Below are positions 8,386 to 17,126 of a stretch of DNA of 45,048 nucleotides, piece after piece. Location of the stretch: contig JAFGVP010000066.1 of assembly GCA_016937945.1 (NCBI GenBank), forward strand, positions 1-45,048. Direction: 5' to 3'. This DNA is from Pontiellaceae bacterium. Its GTDB lineage: Bacteria; Verrucomicrobiota; Kiritimatiellia; Kiritimatiellales; Pontiellaceae. Below the pieces are notes generated by a model. The model ran no database searches, was not told the origin of the DNA, and saw nothing but the letters and a program-made list of their open reading frames with translations. The position numbers were made by a program, and so were the translations under genes. The number at the start of each line of letters is the position of its first letter. The stretch's first letter is position 1.

Positions 8386-10647
8386 TCAGACAGACTTTTT
8401 GATGCCTTCCTGAATTGTCTTATTCAACATCCGCCAGTCCATCGGCTTGGCGATATAGGCGGTATGCCCCAGCCTTGAAAGATCCTCGCCTTCGACCTTC
8501 TCCATGTATCCGCTGCACAGAATAGCCGGAATATTCGGACGCAGAGACATCGCCTGCTTAATCAGCTCATGCCCGTTCATTTCCGGCATACTGTAATCCG
8601 TCACCAGCGCGTCAAATCCGTCCGGATTCCGGGAGAAGATGTCCATGGCCCGGCGTCCGTTGGTAGCGGTCACAACATTGTATCCGTAAGATTCCAGAAT
8701 CTCGCGCCCCATGGATAGAATGGTCTGATCATCATCAACATACAGAATACGACCATTGCCGGAGACCCGCTCCTGCGCTGAAGCCTGTTCTTTGGACTTC
8801 TGCAGAACAGCCTCCTTGAGCAGCGGGAAATAAATGGTAAACGTCGAGCCCTTTCCAACTTCACTTTCAACGGTAATAGCACCGCGATGTTTGCGCACAA
8901 TGCCATGAACAATGGAAAGCCCGAATCCGGTTCCTTCGCCCTGCTTTTTTGTCGTGAAATACGGCTCAAAGATCCGTTCCTGCACCTCCAGGGGCATTCC
9001 GCATCCCGAGTCCGAGACCTTGACACATGCGTAGTATCCCGGATCCAGTTCCAGAGTCTGCTCTCTGGCGCTGTCGGCATTGATCTCAACCGCCGTCAAC
9101 GAGACAGAAAGCGTGCCCGGCTCCTGCTGACCCAACGCATGTGCCGCATTGGTGCAGAGATTCACCATCACCTGCTGTAATTGTGTCGTATCGCCAAGAA
9201 TGGCACCGCAATCGGAATCGATTTCGCGGACAAGCTTGATATTCTTCTTGAGCGTCGTCTGAACCAGACTCAATGAATCCTCAATAATCGGTTGCAGTTC
9301 GAGCGAATGGAACTGCTGCTCTTCCTGCCGGCTAAAAGTCAGGATCTGCCGGACCAGTTTTGCGGCACGATCGCCGGCCTTTAGGATTTCCTGAAGGTAT
9401 TTGTAGGTTTTGCTATCCTCGTCCACCGTGTTCAGGCACAGGGCGACATAACCGAGAATAGCAGTAAGAATGTTATTAAAGTCGTGTGATACACCGCCGG
9501 CCAGCTCACCCACCGCATTCATTTTCTGTTGTTGACGCAGATGCTTCTCAATGGCGGCTTCCTGTGTAATATCCCTGCTGATGGCGACAAAGTTAAGCAT
9601 GTCGCCGTTGATTGAGCGAATGGGATAGATGACTGACTCTTCTTCGTAGAGATTTCCATCCTTTTTGCGATTGGTAAAACGGCCTTCCCACGTCCGGCCC
9701 TCGGAAATGGTATCCCAGAGCTTTTTGTAGAAGGCATCATCATGCTTACCACTGCGCAGCACATCGGCCCCCTGACCGACAATTTCCGACGCGGAGTAGC
9801 CGGTAATGGCTTCAAAGGCCGCATTGACATAGATAATCTCACCATCGACATCCATGATCATAATCGATTCCGTCGACTGCTCGACGGCCACAGCGAGCCT
9901 GCGCATTTCCTGTTCCATCTCGATGCGCTTGGTGAGATCCCGGCTGATTCCGATCATTCCGGAGGAGCCGGCAGACGATTCGAGATAAGGAATCTTGACA
10001 GTATTGTGATAAAGCTTGCGCCCCTCCGAATCATCAACCCATCCTTCAGTTTCAAGCGTCACACCGTTTGCAAGAACCCTCAGATCCTCCATGTGCGACT
10101 GCTGGGCATTGCTTCCACTTAAAACCTCTGAAGCGGTGCGCCCGTAAATTGCATCAGGATCCGAACCGACAAAAGCGGCATAGGCCTTGTTGCAACCGAT
10201 ATACAGCCCGCGATTATCTTTCACATAAATAGGATCAGGAATCGAATCGATCAGACAGTGCATCAACGCTTGTTGCTCAACCAGACGGCGCCCAACCTGC
10301 AAACGGGCGAGCAGCTCGCCGCTATCAAACGGCTTCTTGATAAAATCATCCGCGCCGGCGGCAAAACCTTCAAGTACATCTTCCTTATCACTTTTGGCGG
10401 TCAATAGAATCACATAAACCGGAATCGCACTTTCAATTCCACGAATGCGGCGGCAGAGCTCCACCCCGCTGAGCCCCGGCATCATCCAGTCAATCAGCGC
10501 CAACTTCGGCAGATCATCCTGCAGGGTCAGCAGATCCCACGCAACATCGCCGTTTTCGGCAACGACAACGTCATACCCAGCCTTCACGAGTGTCTTTTTC
10601 AGTAGCGTTCTTGAAAACGCGTTATCTTCGGCGATCAGAATTTTCAT
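8386..10647 (-). CDS. hybrid sensor histidine kinase (REC-PAS-PAS-HisKA-HATPase-REC)
   Basis: Protein of 753 aa, with no signal peptide or transmembrane segment, so probably cytoplasmic. Domains in order: receiver 1 with phospho-acceptor D53 (LIDWMMPG) and KKPF; PAS 1 around 128-240; PAS 2 around 250-370 (YVNAAFEAITGYS); HisKA with H388 in GGVSHDFNNILTAILGY; HATPase_c with N500, DSGCG (546-550) and GEGTGFG (570-576); receiver 2 with D684 (VTDYSMPEM). Having a receiver at each end and no output domain suggests a phosphorelay hub fed by another kinase through D53. The start follows GGGAGG. No partner response regulator is adjacent, so its target is unknown. Confidence 0.93.
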   Translation of the reverse strand: MKILIAEDNAFSRTLLKKTLVKAGYDVVVAENGDVAWDLLTLQDDLPKLALIDWMMPGLSGVELCRRIRGIESAIPVYVILLTAKSDKEDVLEGFAAGADDFIKKPFDSGELLARLQVGRRLVEQQALMHCLIDSIPDPIYVKDNRGLYIGCNKAYAAFVGSDPDAIYGRTASEVLSGSNAQQSHMEDLRVLANGVTLETEGWVDDSEGRKLYHNTVKIPYLESSAGSSGMIGISRDLTKRIEMEQEMRRLAVAVEQSTESIMIMDVDGEIIYVNAAFEAITGYSASEIVGQGADVLRSGKHDDAFYKKLWDTISEGRTWEGRFTNRKKDGNLYEEESVIYPIRSINGDMLNFVAISRDITQEAAIEKHLRQQQKMNAVGELAGGVSHDFNNILTAILGYVALCLNTVDEDSKTYKYLQEILKAGDRAAKLVRQILTFSRQEEQQFHSLELQPIIEDSLSLVQTTLKKNIKLVREIDSDCGAILGDTTQLQQVMVNLCTNAAHALGQQEPGTLSVSLTAVEINADSAREQTLELDPGYYACVKVSDSGCGMPLEVQERIFEPYFTTKKQGEGTGFGLSIVHGIVRKHRGAITVESEVGKGSTFTIYFPLLKEAVLQKSKEQASAQERVSGNGRILYVDDDQTILSMGREILESYGYNVVTATNGRRAMDIFSRNPDGFDALVTDYSMPEMNGHELIKQAMSLRPNIPAILCSGYMEKVEGEDLSRLGHTAYIAKPMDWRMLNKTIQEGIKKSV

Positions 10648-10756
10648 TTACGGGCCTCCCTGGCAGACAGCTCGCATGTGTTCCGGATGCTCCGGCGCAA
10701 CGCATGCTCGAAATTGGTGTCCTACAGCTTACAAATCCTCTTGCACAAAACAAGTA

Positions 10757-10775
10757 CGGACCTCGGAACCGTCCG
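10757..10775 (-). terminator. weak hairpin downstream of the NfuA-like gene
   Basis: On the minus strand CGGAC, nine bases and GTCCG are followed by TACTTGTTTTG. The stem is only 5 bp and the T run is broken, so it may be a weak terminator or merely chance pairing in the 164-nt gap before the hybrid kinase gene. Confidence 0.3.
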
Positions 10776-10811
10776 CAGTCCGGATTCTTTTACGTTGCCG
10801 AAAGCAGAACG

Positions 10812-11066
10812 CTAGCCATACATATGGTCGGTATCGTCAACCACTTCCTTAACGGCAGGAACACGCTCTTTCAGAAGAGTCTCAATACCGTTTTTCATGG
10901 TCATGCGCGCTCCCGGACATCCACGGCACCCGCCTTCCAGCTCAACAAACACAACACCGTTTTCGACCTTGGTAACAGCTCCGCCGCCGCCATGCGATGC
11001 AAGAGCCGGCACGATCTCCTCCGCCATAATCACGTTAACTGCTTCCAGAATTTCCTGATCTGTCAT
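10812..11066 (-). CDS. NifU C-terminal-domain (NfuA-type) Fe-S cluster scaffold
   Basis: Protein of 84 aa consisting of just the NifU C-terminal domain. The cluster-binding motif is GGCRGCPGA near residues 45-53, followed by the family helix MTMKNGIETLLKERVP. The usual DGGD segment reads SHGGGG here. An ORF continues upstream to 11402, but AAAGGAA lies 7 bases before the ATG at 11066 and the upstream part is antisense to the next gene. Such single-domain proteins carry 4Fe-4S clusters to apoproteins. LipA, itself a 4Fe-4S enzyme that sacrifices a cluster, is encoded about 1 kb away, which makes a link conceivable. It is divergent from the PopT-like gene. Confidence 0.92.
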   Translation of the reverse strand: MTDQEILEAVNVIMAEEIVPALASHGGGGAVTKVENGVVFVELEGGCRGCPGARMTMKNGIETLLKERVPAVKEVVDDTDHMYG

Positions 11067-11160
11067 GGTATGTTCCTTTTGTTTGGCGTCAAAATTGACT
11101 TTGTTTGCCTCAATGACTACTACTTTTATCGGACTTTCACAAGCATAGGACGCCCATTTC

Positions 11161-12078
11161 ATGACTGGATTCATTATCAACATTCTCAAAGGAGCCCTCA
11201 TGGGGGCTGCCAATGTCATTCCCGGAGTTTCAGGCGGAACCATGGCTCTTCTGACCGGTATTTTTGAGCGTCTCATCAATGCCATCAAGTCGTTCGATCT
11301 AGAGGCCCTTCGTCTCATTGGCAAGTTTCGCATTCGCGAATTTCTACAACATATTGATGCCGCATTTCTTGCCGCAGTGGGAATCGGTGTTCTGGGAAGC
11401 ATCCTGACGCTGGCCCGAGTTCTTGAAATCCTGTTTGAAACCCATGCCCTGCATGTCTGGTCCTTCTTTTTCGGACTGATTCTCGCATCAGTCTACTTTG
11501 TAGGAAAAAAAATCGGGAAACGCACCCCGTCTGTTATTCTGCTCTTCATCCTGGGAACCGCGGTTGCGGCCGGCCTTGCATTCATGAAACCGGCCGAAGA
11601 AAATGCATCGATTCTCTATCTGATCCTTTGCGGAGCCATTGCCATGTGCTCCATGATTCTTCCAGGCCTCTCCGGATCCTATGTACTGCTTCTGATGGGC
11701 AACTATCAGCTCGTCATGATTCATGCGGTGTCCGGCCTTAAGCTGTCCATCCTGATCCCGGTCGGTATTGGAGCCGCCGCCGGACTCGCCGCCTTTGCCC
11801 GACTGCTGTCATGGATCTTCGCAAAATTCCACGACCAGACCATTGCCCTGCTTACCGGCTTTATTTTCGGATCGCTCAGCATTCTGTGGCCATGGAAAGA
11901 CACGATTATCCAGACCTTCGAAAAAGGCGATGAGCTGAAGGAAAAGGTTATCGGCTACACGTACTCCCTGCCAGACATGGCCAGCATGGAAACATGGATC
12001 GCCATCGGACTTATTTTTGCGGGCATCGCGGTGATCGCCCTGACCGAGTCGATGGCAGGAAAGCTCAACGCCGATTAA
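11161..12078 (+). CDS. DUF368/PopT-family polyprenyl-phosphate transporter
   Basis: Membrane protein of 305 aa. The N terminus has the DUF368 hallmark GALMGAANVIPGVSGGTMALLTGI, repeated in related form mid-protein as MILPGLSGSYVLLLMGNY, consistent with the inverted-repeat fold of the family, and about 8-9 hydrophobic segments follow. DUF368 proteins were identified as undecaprenyl-phosphate flippases (PopT) that recycle the lipid carrier after cell-wall and surface polysaccharide assembly. That function fits a cell that builds surface glycans, as the gmd, cys and glmS genes here suggest. The stop codon overlaps that of the convergent lipA gene within TTAA, leaving no room for a terminator. 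Confidence 0.9.
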   Translation: MTGFIINILKGALMGAANVIPGVSGGTMALLTGIFERLINAIKSFDLEALRLIGKFRIREFLQHIDAAFLAAVGIGVLGSILTLARVLEILFETHALHVWSFFFGLILASVYFVGKKIGKRTPSVILLFILGTAVAAGLAFMKPAEENASILYLILCGAIAMCSMILPGLSGSYVLLLMGNYQLVMIHAVSGLKLSILIPVGIGAAAGLAAFARLLSWIFAKFHDQTIALLTGFIFGSLSILWPWKDTIIQTFEKGDELKEKVIGYTYSLPDMASMETWIAIGLIFAGIAVIALTESMAGKLNAD

Positions 12079-12950
12079 ACAGTTACCATATTATCGGCGC
12101 GATACGACGAACGCACCAGAGGTCCCGATGCCACGGCATCAAAACCGATGCGGTAGGCCTCGTCTTCAAACTCAACAAATTCCTTCGGAGTAACAAACCG
12201 CTTCGTATGCGCGTGGTCCCGCGTGGGTGCCATATACTGGCCGACCGTAAGCAGACGAACGCCGTTATCGTAAAGATCCTGCATCGTCTCGAGCACCTCT
12301 TCATTGGTTTCTCCGAGGCCAACCATGATTCCGGATTTTACCTTGATTGAACCATCGCCGTATTCGGATGCATAGCGAAGAATCGACATCGAACGCTCAT
12401 AAGTCGCCGCAGAGCGAACAGAACGCTGCAACCGCTTTACCGTTTCAATGTTGTGGTTGAACACAACCGGTCCGGCATCCAGAACTTTATAGAGGCTTTC
12501 CTTGCGGCCCCAGAAATCAGGAGTCAGAACCTCGACCGTGATTTCCGGCAGCGCCTCCTTAATGAAGGTTATTGTTTGAGCAAAGATTTCGGCACCGCCA
12601 TCGAGCAGGTCGTCGCGCGTGACACTGGTGATCACCACGTGACGAAGGTTCATGGTCTTCACGGCTTCGGCGACACGTCGTGGTTCATCGGTATCCAGCC
12701 CGATCGGCTTACCGGTGGCAATGGAACAGAAACGACAGTCGCGGGTACAGATGTTTCCGAGAATCATGATGGTCGCCGTTCCGTGATTCCAACACTCATG
12801 CCGGTTCGGGCATTTGGCATCCTCGCAAACCGTATGAAGGCCGTTTTTCTTAAGTAGATCATGCACTTCCGCATATTCCTTATCGGTCTGAATCGGGCGG
12901 CGCATCCAGTCGGGAATACGGGCAGGTCTCACATCGGCATCAATACTCAT
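12075..12950 (-). CDS. lipA: lipoyl synthase
   Basis: Radical SAM enzyme of 291 aa that inserts two sulfurs into octanoyl groups on lipoyl domains. The auxiliary cluster motif is C42-C47-C53 (CEDAKCPNRHEC) and the radical SAM cluster is C68-C72-C75 (CTRDCRFC). The C-terminal RSSY motif, which ligates the auxiliary cluster, is present in RSSYRAD. All features are intact and the length is normal. No lipB or lipoate ligase is adjacent. The stop overlaps the convergent PopT-like gene. The promoter must lie in 12951-13068, which holds no other clear feature. Confidence 0.97.
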   Translation of the reverse strand: MSIDADVRPARIPDWMRRPIQTDKEYAEVHDLLKKNGLHTVCEDAKCPNRHECWNHGTATIMILGNICTRDCRFCSIATGKPIGLDTDEPRRVAEAVKTMNLRHVVITSVTRDDLLDGGAEIFAQTITFIKEALPEITVEVLTPDFWGRKESLYKVLDAGPVVFNHNIETVKRLQRSVRSAATYERSMSILRYASEYGDGSIKVKSGIMVGLGETNEEVLETMQDLYDNGVRLLTVGQYMAPTRDHAHTKRFVTPKEFVEFEDEAYRIGFDAVASGPLVRSSYRADNMVTV

Positions 12951-13068
12951 CTCTCAATTCTCCGGTTTACCCCGAAAAACTTCCCCGGCTTTTCATTGGC
13001 AAAACAGAGGCGAACATAACAGAACTCGGCAGGGGCAAAACAAAAAACAACCAAATTGAAGCGCCGGA

Positions 13069-14175
13069 CTATTTTTTCATCTCAAGGCGTTCGGCCGCCA
13101 GCCACAAAAAAGGTGCCTGCCCATGAAGATCGCCCAGTTCACGGGGGCGTTTGAGGTAATATTCCAGATAATCGCGTCGGCTCGTTCCGATACAGATTTC
13201 CCGGACATTTCCAAGCGGGTCAACGTGGGCGCAAAGCGCCTTCCATGCCTTGTCAACAGCCGGCCCGTAGCTCTCCTGATCCAGCCATCCATGATCCACG
13301 CCAACAGTCATTGCATAGGCAAACATTGCGGTACAGGAGCTTTCGGCCCACGCATATTCATAATCAACCACCTGACGCCACATGCCGTTATCGCTCTGAT
13401 ATTTCAGCAGGGCGGCCATCATTTTCCGGTAACTGTCCATAATGACCGGACGAAGCGGCTGATCTTCCGGCATGGAACGCAGCAGTTCGGCCATTGATGC
13501 GGCCACCCAGCCGTTTCCGCGCCCCCAGCTGAACGGATGCTCCGGGCCGTGATAAAACAGTCCATTCGGCTGTTGCAGTTTCTTATTGTACGCATCGATC
13601 TGAAGAGCGGCCCGATCGGCATATTTACGATCTCCACTGGCACGGAATGCCTGCATCTGCACCATACCGACCATATACATATCGTCGACCCACCAACGCG
13701 TTTCAGCGGTCAGCCCATTCTCACGGGGATTCTCCCACTGGGAATCCGCAAATGTCAGCCCCAGCTTAAAGTAACGCTCATCTCCGGTCGCCAGATAAAT
13801 TTCCAAAGGAAGGCTCCCCATGACGCTGTGATCCACGTGCCTTCTGCGCGTAATCATCGGATTCCCCTCTTCCGGATCCAGCAGGCCGCTGTAATGATCA
13901 ACAATCCGATCAATCAGCGCCTTGTCATTCATGTTTTCAGCAAGGCGCAACGCACCGACTGCGCTGCAGATTTCGGCATAATGCAGACCGGGCGCATGCT
14001 TCCCGATATAAAGGCGCGGTTCCCGCTGCAGCAGGTTGTCCACCACCTCGCAACCGATGACCATGGGATCATGGGAAATGGCCCCAGTACGGCGAGGCTC
14101 CTGTTCTGGCCCGTCGCCACGGGACTGAAGCCCCAACAGCAATACGACAAAACACAGACGGATAACTTTGATCAT
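13069..14175 (-). CDS. secreted glycoside hydrolase family 88/105 (unsaturated glucuronyl/rhamnogalacturonyl hydrolase)
   Basis: Protein of 368 aa from the ATG at 14175, where AAGGGAG is well placed. A longer in-frame reading to 14490 runs into the insertion element and is rejected. A signal peptide is visible: MIKVIRLCFVVLLLGLQSRG. The (alpha/alpha)6-barrel hydrolase has ETRWWVDDMYMVG, with the catalytic Asp typical of GH88/GH105, and the later FSWGRGNGWVAASMAELL block. Such enzymes remove the 4,5-unsaturated uronate left on oligosaccharides by polysaccharide lyases from pectin, ulvan or similar substrates. No lyase gene is in the window. It is divergent from the six-hairpin glycosidase, with an IS200-type element inserted between them. 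Confidence 0.9.
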   Translation of the reverse strand: MIKVIRLCFVVLLLGLQSRGDGPEQEPRRTGAISHDPMVIGCEVVDNLLQREPRLYIGKHAPGLHYAEICSAVGALRLAENMNDKALIDRIVDHYSGLLDPEEGNPMITRRRHVDHSVMGSLPLEIYLATGDERYFKLGLTFADSQWENPRENGLTAETRWWVDDMYMVGMVQMQAFRASGDRKYADRAALQIDAYNKKLQQPNGLFYHGPEHPFSWGRGNGWVAASMAELLRSMPEDQPLRPVIMDSYRKMMAALLKYQSDNGMWRQVVDYEYAWAESSCTAMFAYAMTVGVDHGWLDQESYGPAVDKAWKALCAHVDPLGNVREICIGTSRRDYLEYYLKRPRELGDLHGQAPFLWLAAERLEMKK

Positions 14176-14279
14176 GATGCTCCCTTTCGCTGAACACCGC
14201 AATTTATGAAAACACTCCTGAAAGGTCGAACACAAACACTCACACGCTTGAGATGTTTTATCGAAATTGTCGCAGAATA

Positions 14280-14300
14280 CCCCGGGGCTTGCCCCGAGGG
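14280..14300 (+). repeat. left copy of the 21-base hairpin repeat
   Basis: CCCCGGGGCTTGCCCCGAGGG; contains the 6-bp stem CGGGGC-TT-GCCCCG. It matches the right copy at 20 of 21 positions. Confidence 0.85.
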
Positions 14301-14329
14301 ATGAATGCGTCCCGCCCCGAGGGGGATGT

Positions 14330-14353
14330 AAGGGGGATTGGCGAGTCCCCCTT
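14330..14353. repeat. left-end 8-bp hairpin ahead of tnpA
   Basis: AAGGGGGA and TCCCCCTT form a perfect 8-bp stem around an 8-base loop (TTGGCGAG), 47 bases before the tnpA start. It is a candidate TnpA recognition hairpin, or a structure that sequesters the tnpA transcript as in other IS200 elements. Confidence 0.6.
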
Positions 14354-14400
14354 TCCAATGTGTTCCTTGCATCTGTCGTTGAATGCTCTATAACTAATGG

Positions 14401-14841
14401 ATGAGCATAAAACGAACGAGTCATTCGGTCTATGACACCAGCTACCATCTTGTTTGGTGTCCAAAGTATCGAAAACGGTTGTTCGAGCATGAGATTTTAA
14501 GGGAGCGAGCGGATCAGCTATTTCGGCGGATAGCAGAGGAATATGGCTTTGATCTGATCGAATACGAAATATCCACAGATCACGTTCATATCATGTTGAG
14601 TTTTCCGCCGAAAAGGTCGATTGGGGAAGTGGTTCGGATTTTTAAGAGTATCGTTGCACGGGAGCTGTTTCGCGAGTTCCCTTGGATCAAGGAACAGCTT
14701 TGGGCCGGGGAGCTTTGGGAGAGTGGCTATTTCGCTCGAACGGTTGGAGATCGAATGACGAGTGAAGTGATTAAGAAATATATCCAACATCATAGGGATG
14801 AGGAGCAAGGAACTGCGCAGCTCGACTTAGAGCTGAGCTAA
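14401..14841 (+). CDS. tnpA: IS200-type HUH/Y1 transposase TnpA
   Basis: Protein of 146 aa. The HUH motif is H61-V-H63 in TDHVHIMLSFPPK and the nucleophilic tyrosine is Y127 in EVIKKYIQHH, positions close to those of well-studied IS200/IS605 TnpA proteins. The N terminus (YHLVWCPKYRKRLF) and the WAGELWESGYFARTVG block are also typical. TnpA moves single-stranded DNA by 5'-phosphotyrosine chemistry. All catalytic residues are intact, so the enzyme could be active. No TnpB/IscB-type accessory gene is present, as expected for an IS200 rather than an IS605 organisation. Confidence 0.95.
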   Translation: MSIKRTSHSVYDTSYHLVWCPKYRKRLFEHEILRERADQLFRRIAEEYGFDLIEYEISTDHVHIMLSFPPKRSIGEVVRIFKSIVARELFREFPWIKEQLWAGELWESGYFARTVGDRMTSEVIKKYIQHHRDEEQGTAQLDLELS

Positions 14842-14845
14842 GATG

Positions 14846-14866
14846 CCCCGGGGCTTGCCCCGTGGG
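14846..14866 (+). repeat. right copy of the 21-base hairpin repeat
   Basis: CCCCGGGGCTTGCCCCGTGGG begins 5 bases after the tnpA stop. It differs from the left copy by one base (A to T at position 18) and can form the same stem, a candidate right-end recognition hairpin. Confidence 0.85.
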
Positions 14867-14951
14867 AGCTTCACTGAATATCACTCCGGCTCCGTTTAAA
14901 CATGAACAGGTTGCCGAAACTCGTTCTGGCATGACACAGGAATACGGACCC

Positions 14952-17060
14952 ATGAATTTTAGATTTTCATTTTTCATACTGGGCCTCACTGCAGCCGTCG
15001 TCAGCGCGGAGCAGTCGATTGATCGACAGTCGCTGGTTCAGCGTCACAACGTGCACATCAATTCGATCGATGGCTACACGCCGCTGTCCGTCGGAAACGG
15101 CGGGTTTGCATTTACTGTGGACGCGACCGGCTTGCAGACCTTTCCCGAGCCCTATCGAAAAAACGGCATTCCGATTGAAACGCTCTCGCGCTGGGCATGG
15201 GTCAGCGAAGACAATCCGGAAGGCTATAAACTTTCCGATGCCAACGAGGACTTCATTCATCCAGACGGCTCTGTTCTAGGCTATCCGACGCGCAGCAGCA
15301 CGCCGGCCGGGCAATGGATGCGACGCAATCCACGCCCCCATCCTCTCGGACAGATTGCATTGGACTGGAATCGTCCGCTGACAATCGCAGACATCAAGGA
15401 TATCGACCAGACGCTGGACCTATGGCACGGCGTGATCAATAGTCATTACAAACTCAATGGAACACCGGTCGATGTCAAAACCGCCTGCATGCCCGGCGAA
15501 GATACGGTGCTTATCCGCATTGAATCGGACCTGATTGCGTCCGGCGCGCTAGGCATCAGACTGGCGTTCCCGCGTGGACACGACATTACCGTTAAGAACA
15601 CGCCGGGCTTCGATTGGACGCATCCCGAACTGCATCTATCGAAGCGGATCGGGCAGAAACAGATCCTCCGGTTTGTCAATGGGCTGGAATACTATGTCAG
15701 CCTGAACCTCCCGGCGGAGACAACAGATACTCCGCACACCTTCACAATCCACGCCAATCCCGGCGAACGCGTCCTTGAACTGGCCGTCAATTTTGCGCCG
15801 GACCCACAAATTATCTGCGCCGACTTTGACCTGCCCGAATCCCACTGGAGTGAATTCTGGAAAAAAAGCGCTGCCGCCGATTTCGCAGGGAGCAGTAATC
15901 CGTTAGCCGACAAACTCGAAAACCGCATTATCCTATCCCAATACCTGACTGCGATTCAGATGGCCGGCGACGTACCGCCGCAGGAGAGTGGGCTGACCTG
16001 TAACACGTGGTACGGAAAACACCACACCGAAATGATCTGGTGGCATGCGGCGCATTTCCCGCTATGGGGACATCCGGAACTGCTGGAACGCAATCTGAAC
16101 TGGTATGTATCTCGTCTTCCCGAAGCACGTACGCTCGCTGCGAGCCGCAACCTAAACGGCGCCCGCTGGGCCAAGATGGTCGGACCGGACATGCGGGAAA
16201 GCCCCGGCGGGAACCCGTTGATCGCCTGGAACCAGCCCCACCCCATCTATCTGAGCGAGTTGCTCTACCGCTCATCTCCAACTGAAGCGACCATCGAACA
16301 ATATGGAGATCTGGTCCAGGCAACCGCCGAATGCCTCGCGTCCATGCTATGGCTTGCCCCCGAACGCAACGAGTATGTGCTCGGGCCGCCGCTCTGGATT
16401 GTACAGGAAATTCATGACCGCGCCGCCAGCCAGAATCCGGCCTTCGAACTCGCCTACTGGCGATGGACGCTCCAGCTTGCCCAGCAGTGGCGCGAGCGAC
16501 GCGGACTTGAACGTGAAACGCTCTGGGATGATATCATCCGGCGCATTGCCCCGATTCCGCAGAAAGACGGAAAGTATGTCGCCCTTGAATCCATTCCCGA
16601 CACATGGGACAACATTGACAGTCGTCACGACCATCCCGGCATGTTGATGGCGCTGGGCATGATCCCGCTGACAGCGTCCGTTGATCTTCCAACCATGAAC
16701 CGCACGCTCGATGCCGTACTTGCATACTGGGATTGGGAAACCAAAATATGGGGATGGGACTATCCGATGATTGCGATGACGGCAACCCGGCTTGGACGTC
16801 CGGATGACGCCATCGACGTTCTTCTGCGCGATGGACCGAACAACCGCTATCTGGCCAACGGTCATTGCCCGGTGCGACCACTCAACGACCCTGAAAAATC
16901 ATGCTACGATGTTGCCGTCTACCTGCCGGCTAATGGATCTTTCCTTTCCGCCGTATCGCTCATGCTGGGCGGATGGGATGAATGCGAAACCGAATTTCCC
17001 GGATTCCCGAAGGACGGCACCTGGCAGATAAAAGCCGAAGGATGGACGCCGTTGCCTTAA
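14952..17060 (+). CDS. secreted six-hairpin-type glycoside hydrolase, family uncertain
   Basis: Protein of 702 aa from the ATG at 14952, which starts a signal peptide (MNFRFSFFILGLTAAVVSAE). AGGAA lies 11 bases upstream. The longer reading from 14862 begins inside the IS end and is rejected. An N-terminal beta-rich domain (~residues 30-310) precedes an (alpha/alpha)6-barrel with YGKHHTEMIWWHAAHFPLWG, GPDMRESPGGNPLIAWNQPHP and WDYPMIAMTATRLGRPDDAI, a layout like GH65/GH95-type enzymes. I cannot assign the CAZy family or sugar. Divergence from the GH88/105 gene suggests a shared polysaccharide target. The IS lies just upstream and may have replaced its native promoter. Confidence 0.75.
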   Translation: MNFRFSFFILGLTAAVVSAEQSIDRQSLVQRHNVHINSIDGYTPLSVGNGGFAFTVDATGLQTFPEPYRKNGIPIETLSRWAWVSEDNPEGYKLSDANEDFIHPDGSVLGYPTRSSTPAGQWMRRNPRPHPLGQIALDWNRPLTIADIKDIDQTLDLWHGVINSHYKLNGTPVDVKTACMPGEDTVLIRIESDLIASGALGIRLAFPRGHDITVKNTPGFDWTHPELHLSKRIGQKQILRFVNGLEYYVSLNLPAETTDTPHTFTIHANPGERVLELAVNFAPDPQIICADFDLPESHWSEFWKKSAAADFAGSSNPLADKLENRIILSQYLTAIQMAGDVPPQESGLTCNTWYGKHHTEMIWWHAAHFPLWGHPELLERNLNWYVSRLPEARTLAASRNLNGARWAKMVGPDMRESPGGNPLIAWNQPHPIYLSELLYRSSPTEATIEQYGDLVQATAECLASMLWLAPERNEYVLGPPLWIVQEIHDRAASQNPAFELAYWRWTLQLAQQWRERRGLERETLWDDIIRRIAPIPQKDGKYVALESIPDTWDNIDSRHDHPGMLMALGMIPLTASVDLPTMNRTLDAVLAYWDWETKIWGWDYPMIAMTATRLGRPDDAIDVLLRDGPNNRYLANGHCPVRPLNDPEKSCYDVAVYLPANGSFLSAVSLMLGGWDECETEFPGFPKDGTWQIKAEGWTPLP

Positions 17061-17126
17061 AAAAGAGAAACCACCGAACAGTTATGCATCGGCGGCCTCT
17101 CGCAGAAAACGAATTATCAGGGCGTT

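Larger units (their letters stand above)
14280..14866 (+). mobile_element. IS200/IS605-type insertion sequence (single tnpA)
   Basis: The element comprises tnpA and flanking hairpin sequences. A 21-base repeat, CCCCGGGGCTTGCCCCGNGGG, occurs in the same orientation on the left (14280-14300) and right (14846-14866), differing at one base. Each copy forms a CGGGGC/GCCCCG stem. IS200-family elements lack terminal inverted repeats and use subterminal hairpins recognised by TnpA, which fits. Exact ends cannot be fixed without an empty-site comparison. It sits in the intergenic region between two divergent glycosidase genes. Confidence 0.8.

Noticed and set aside
10812-11402. 196-residue version of the NfuA-like protein
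   Set aside because: The extra N terminus is antisense to the PopT-like gene and does not resemble the family. The start at 11066 has a ribosome binding site.
14175-14490. N-terminal extension of the GH88/105 gene
   Set aside because: It crosses the insertion element, while a signal peptide and a good ribosome binding site mark the start at 14175.
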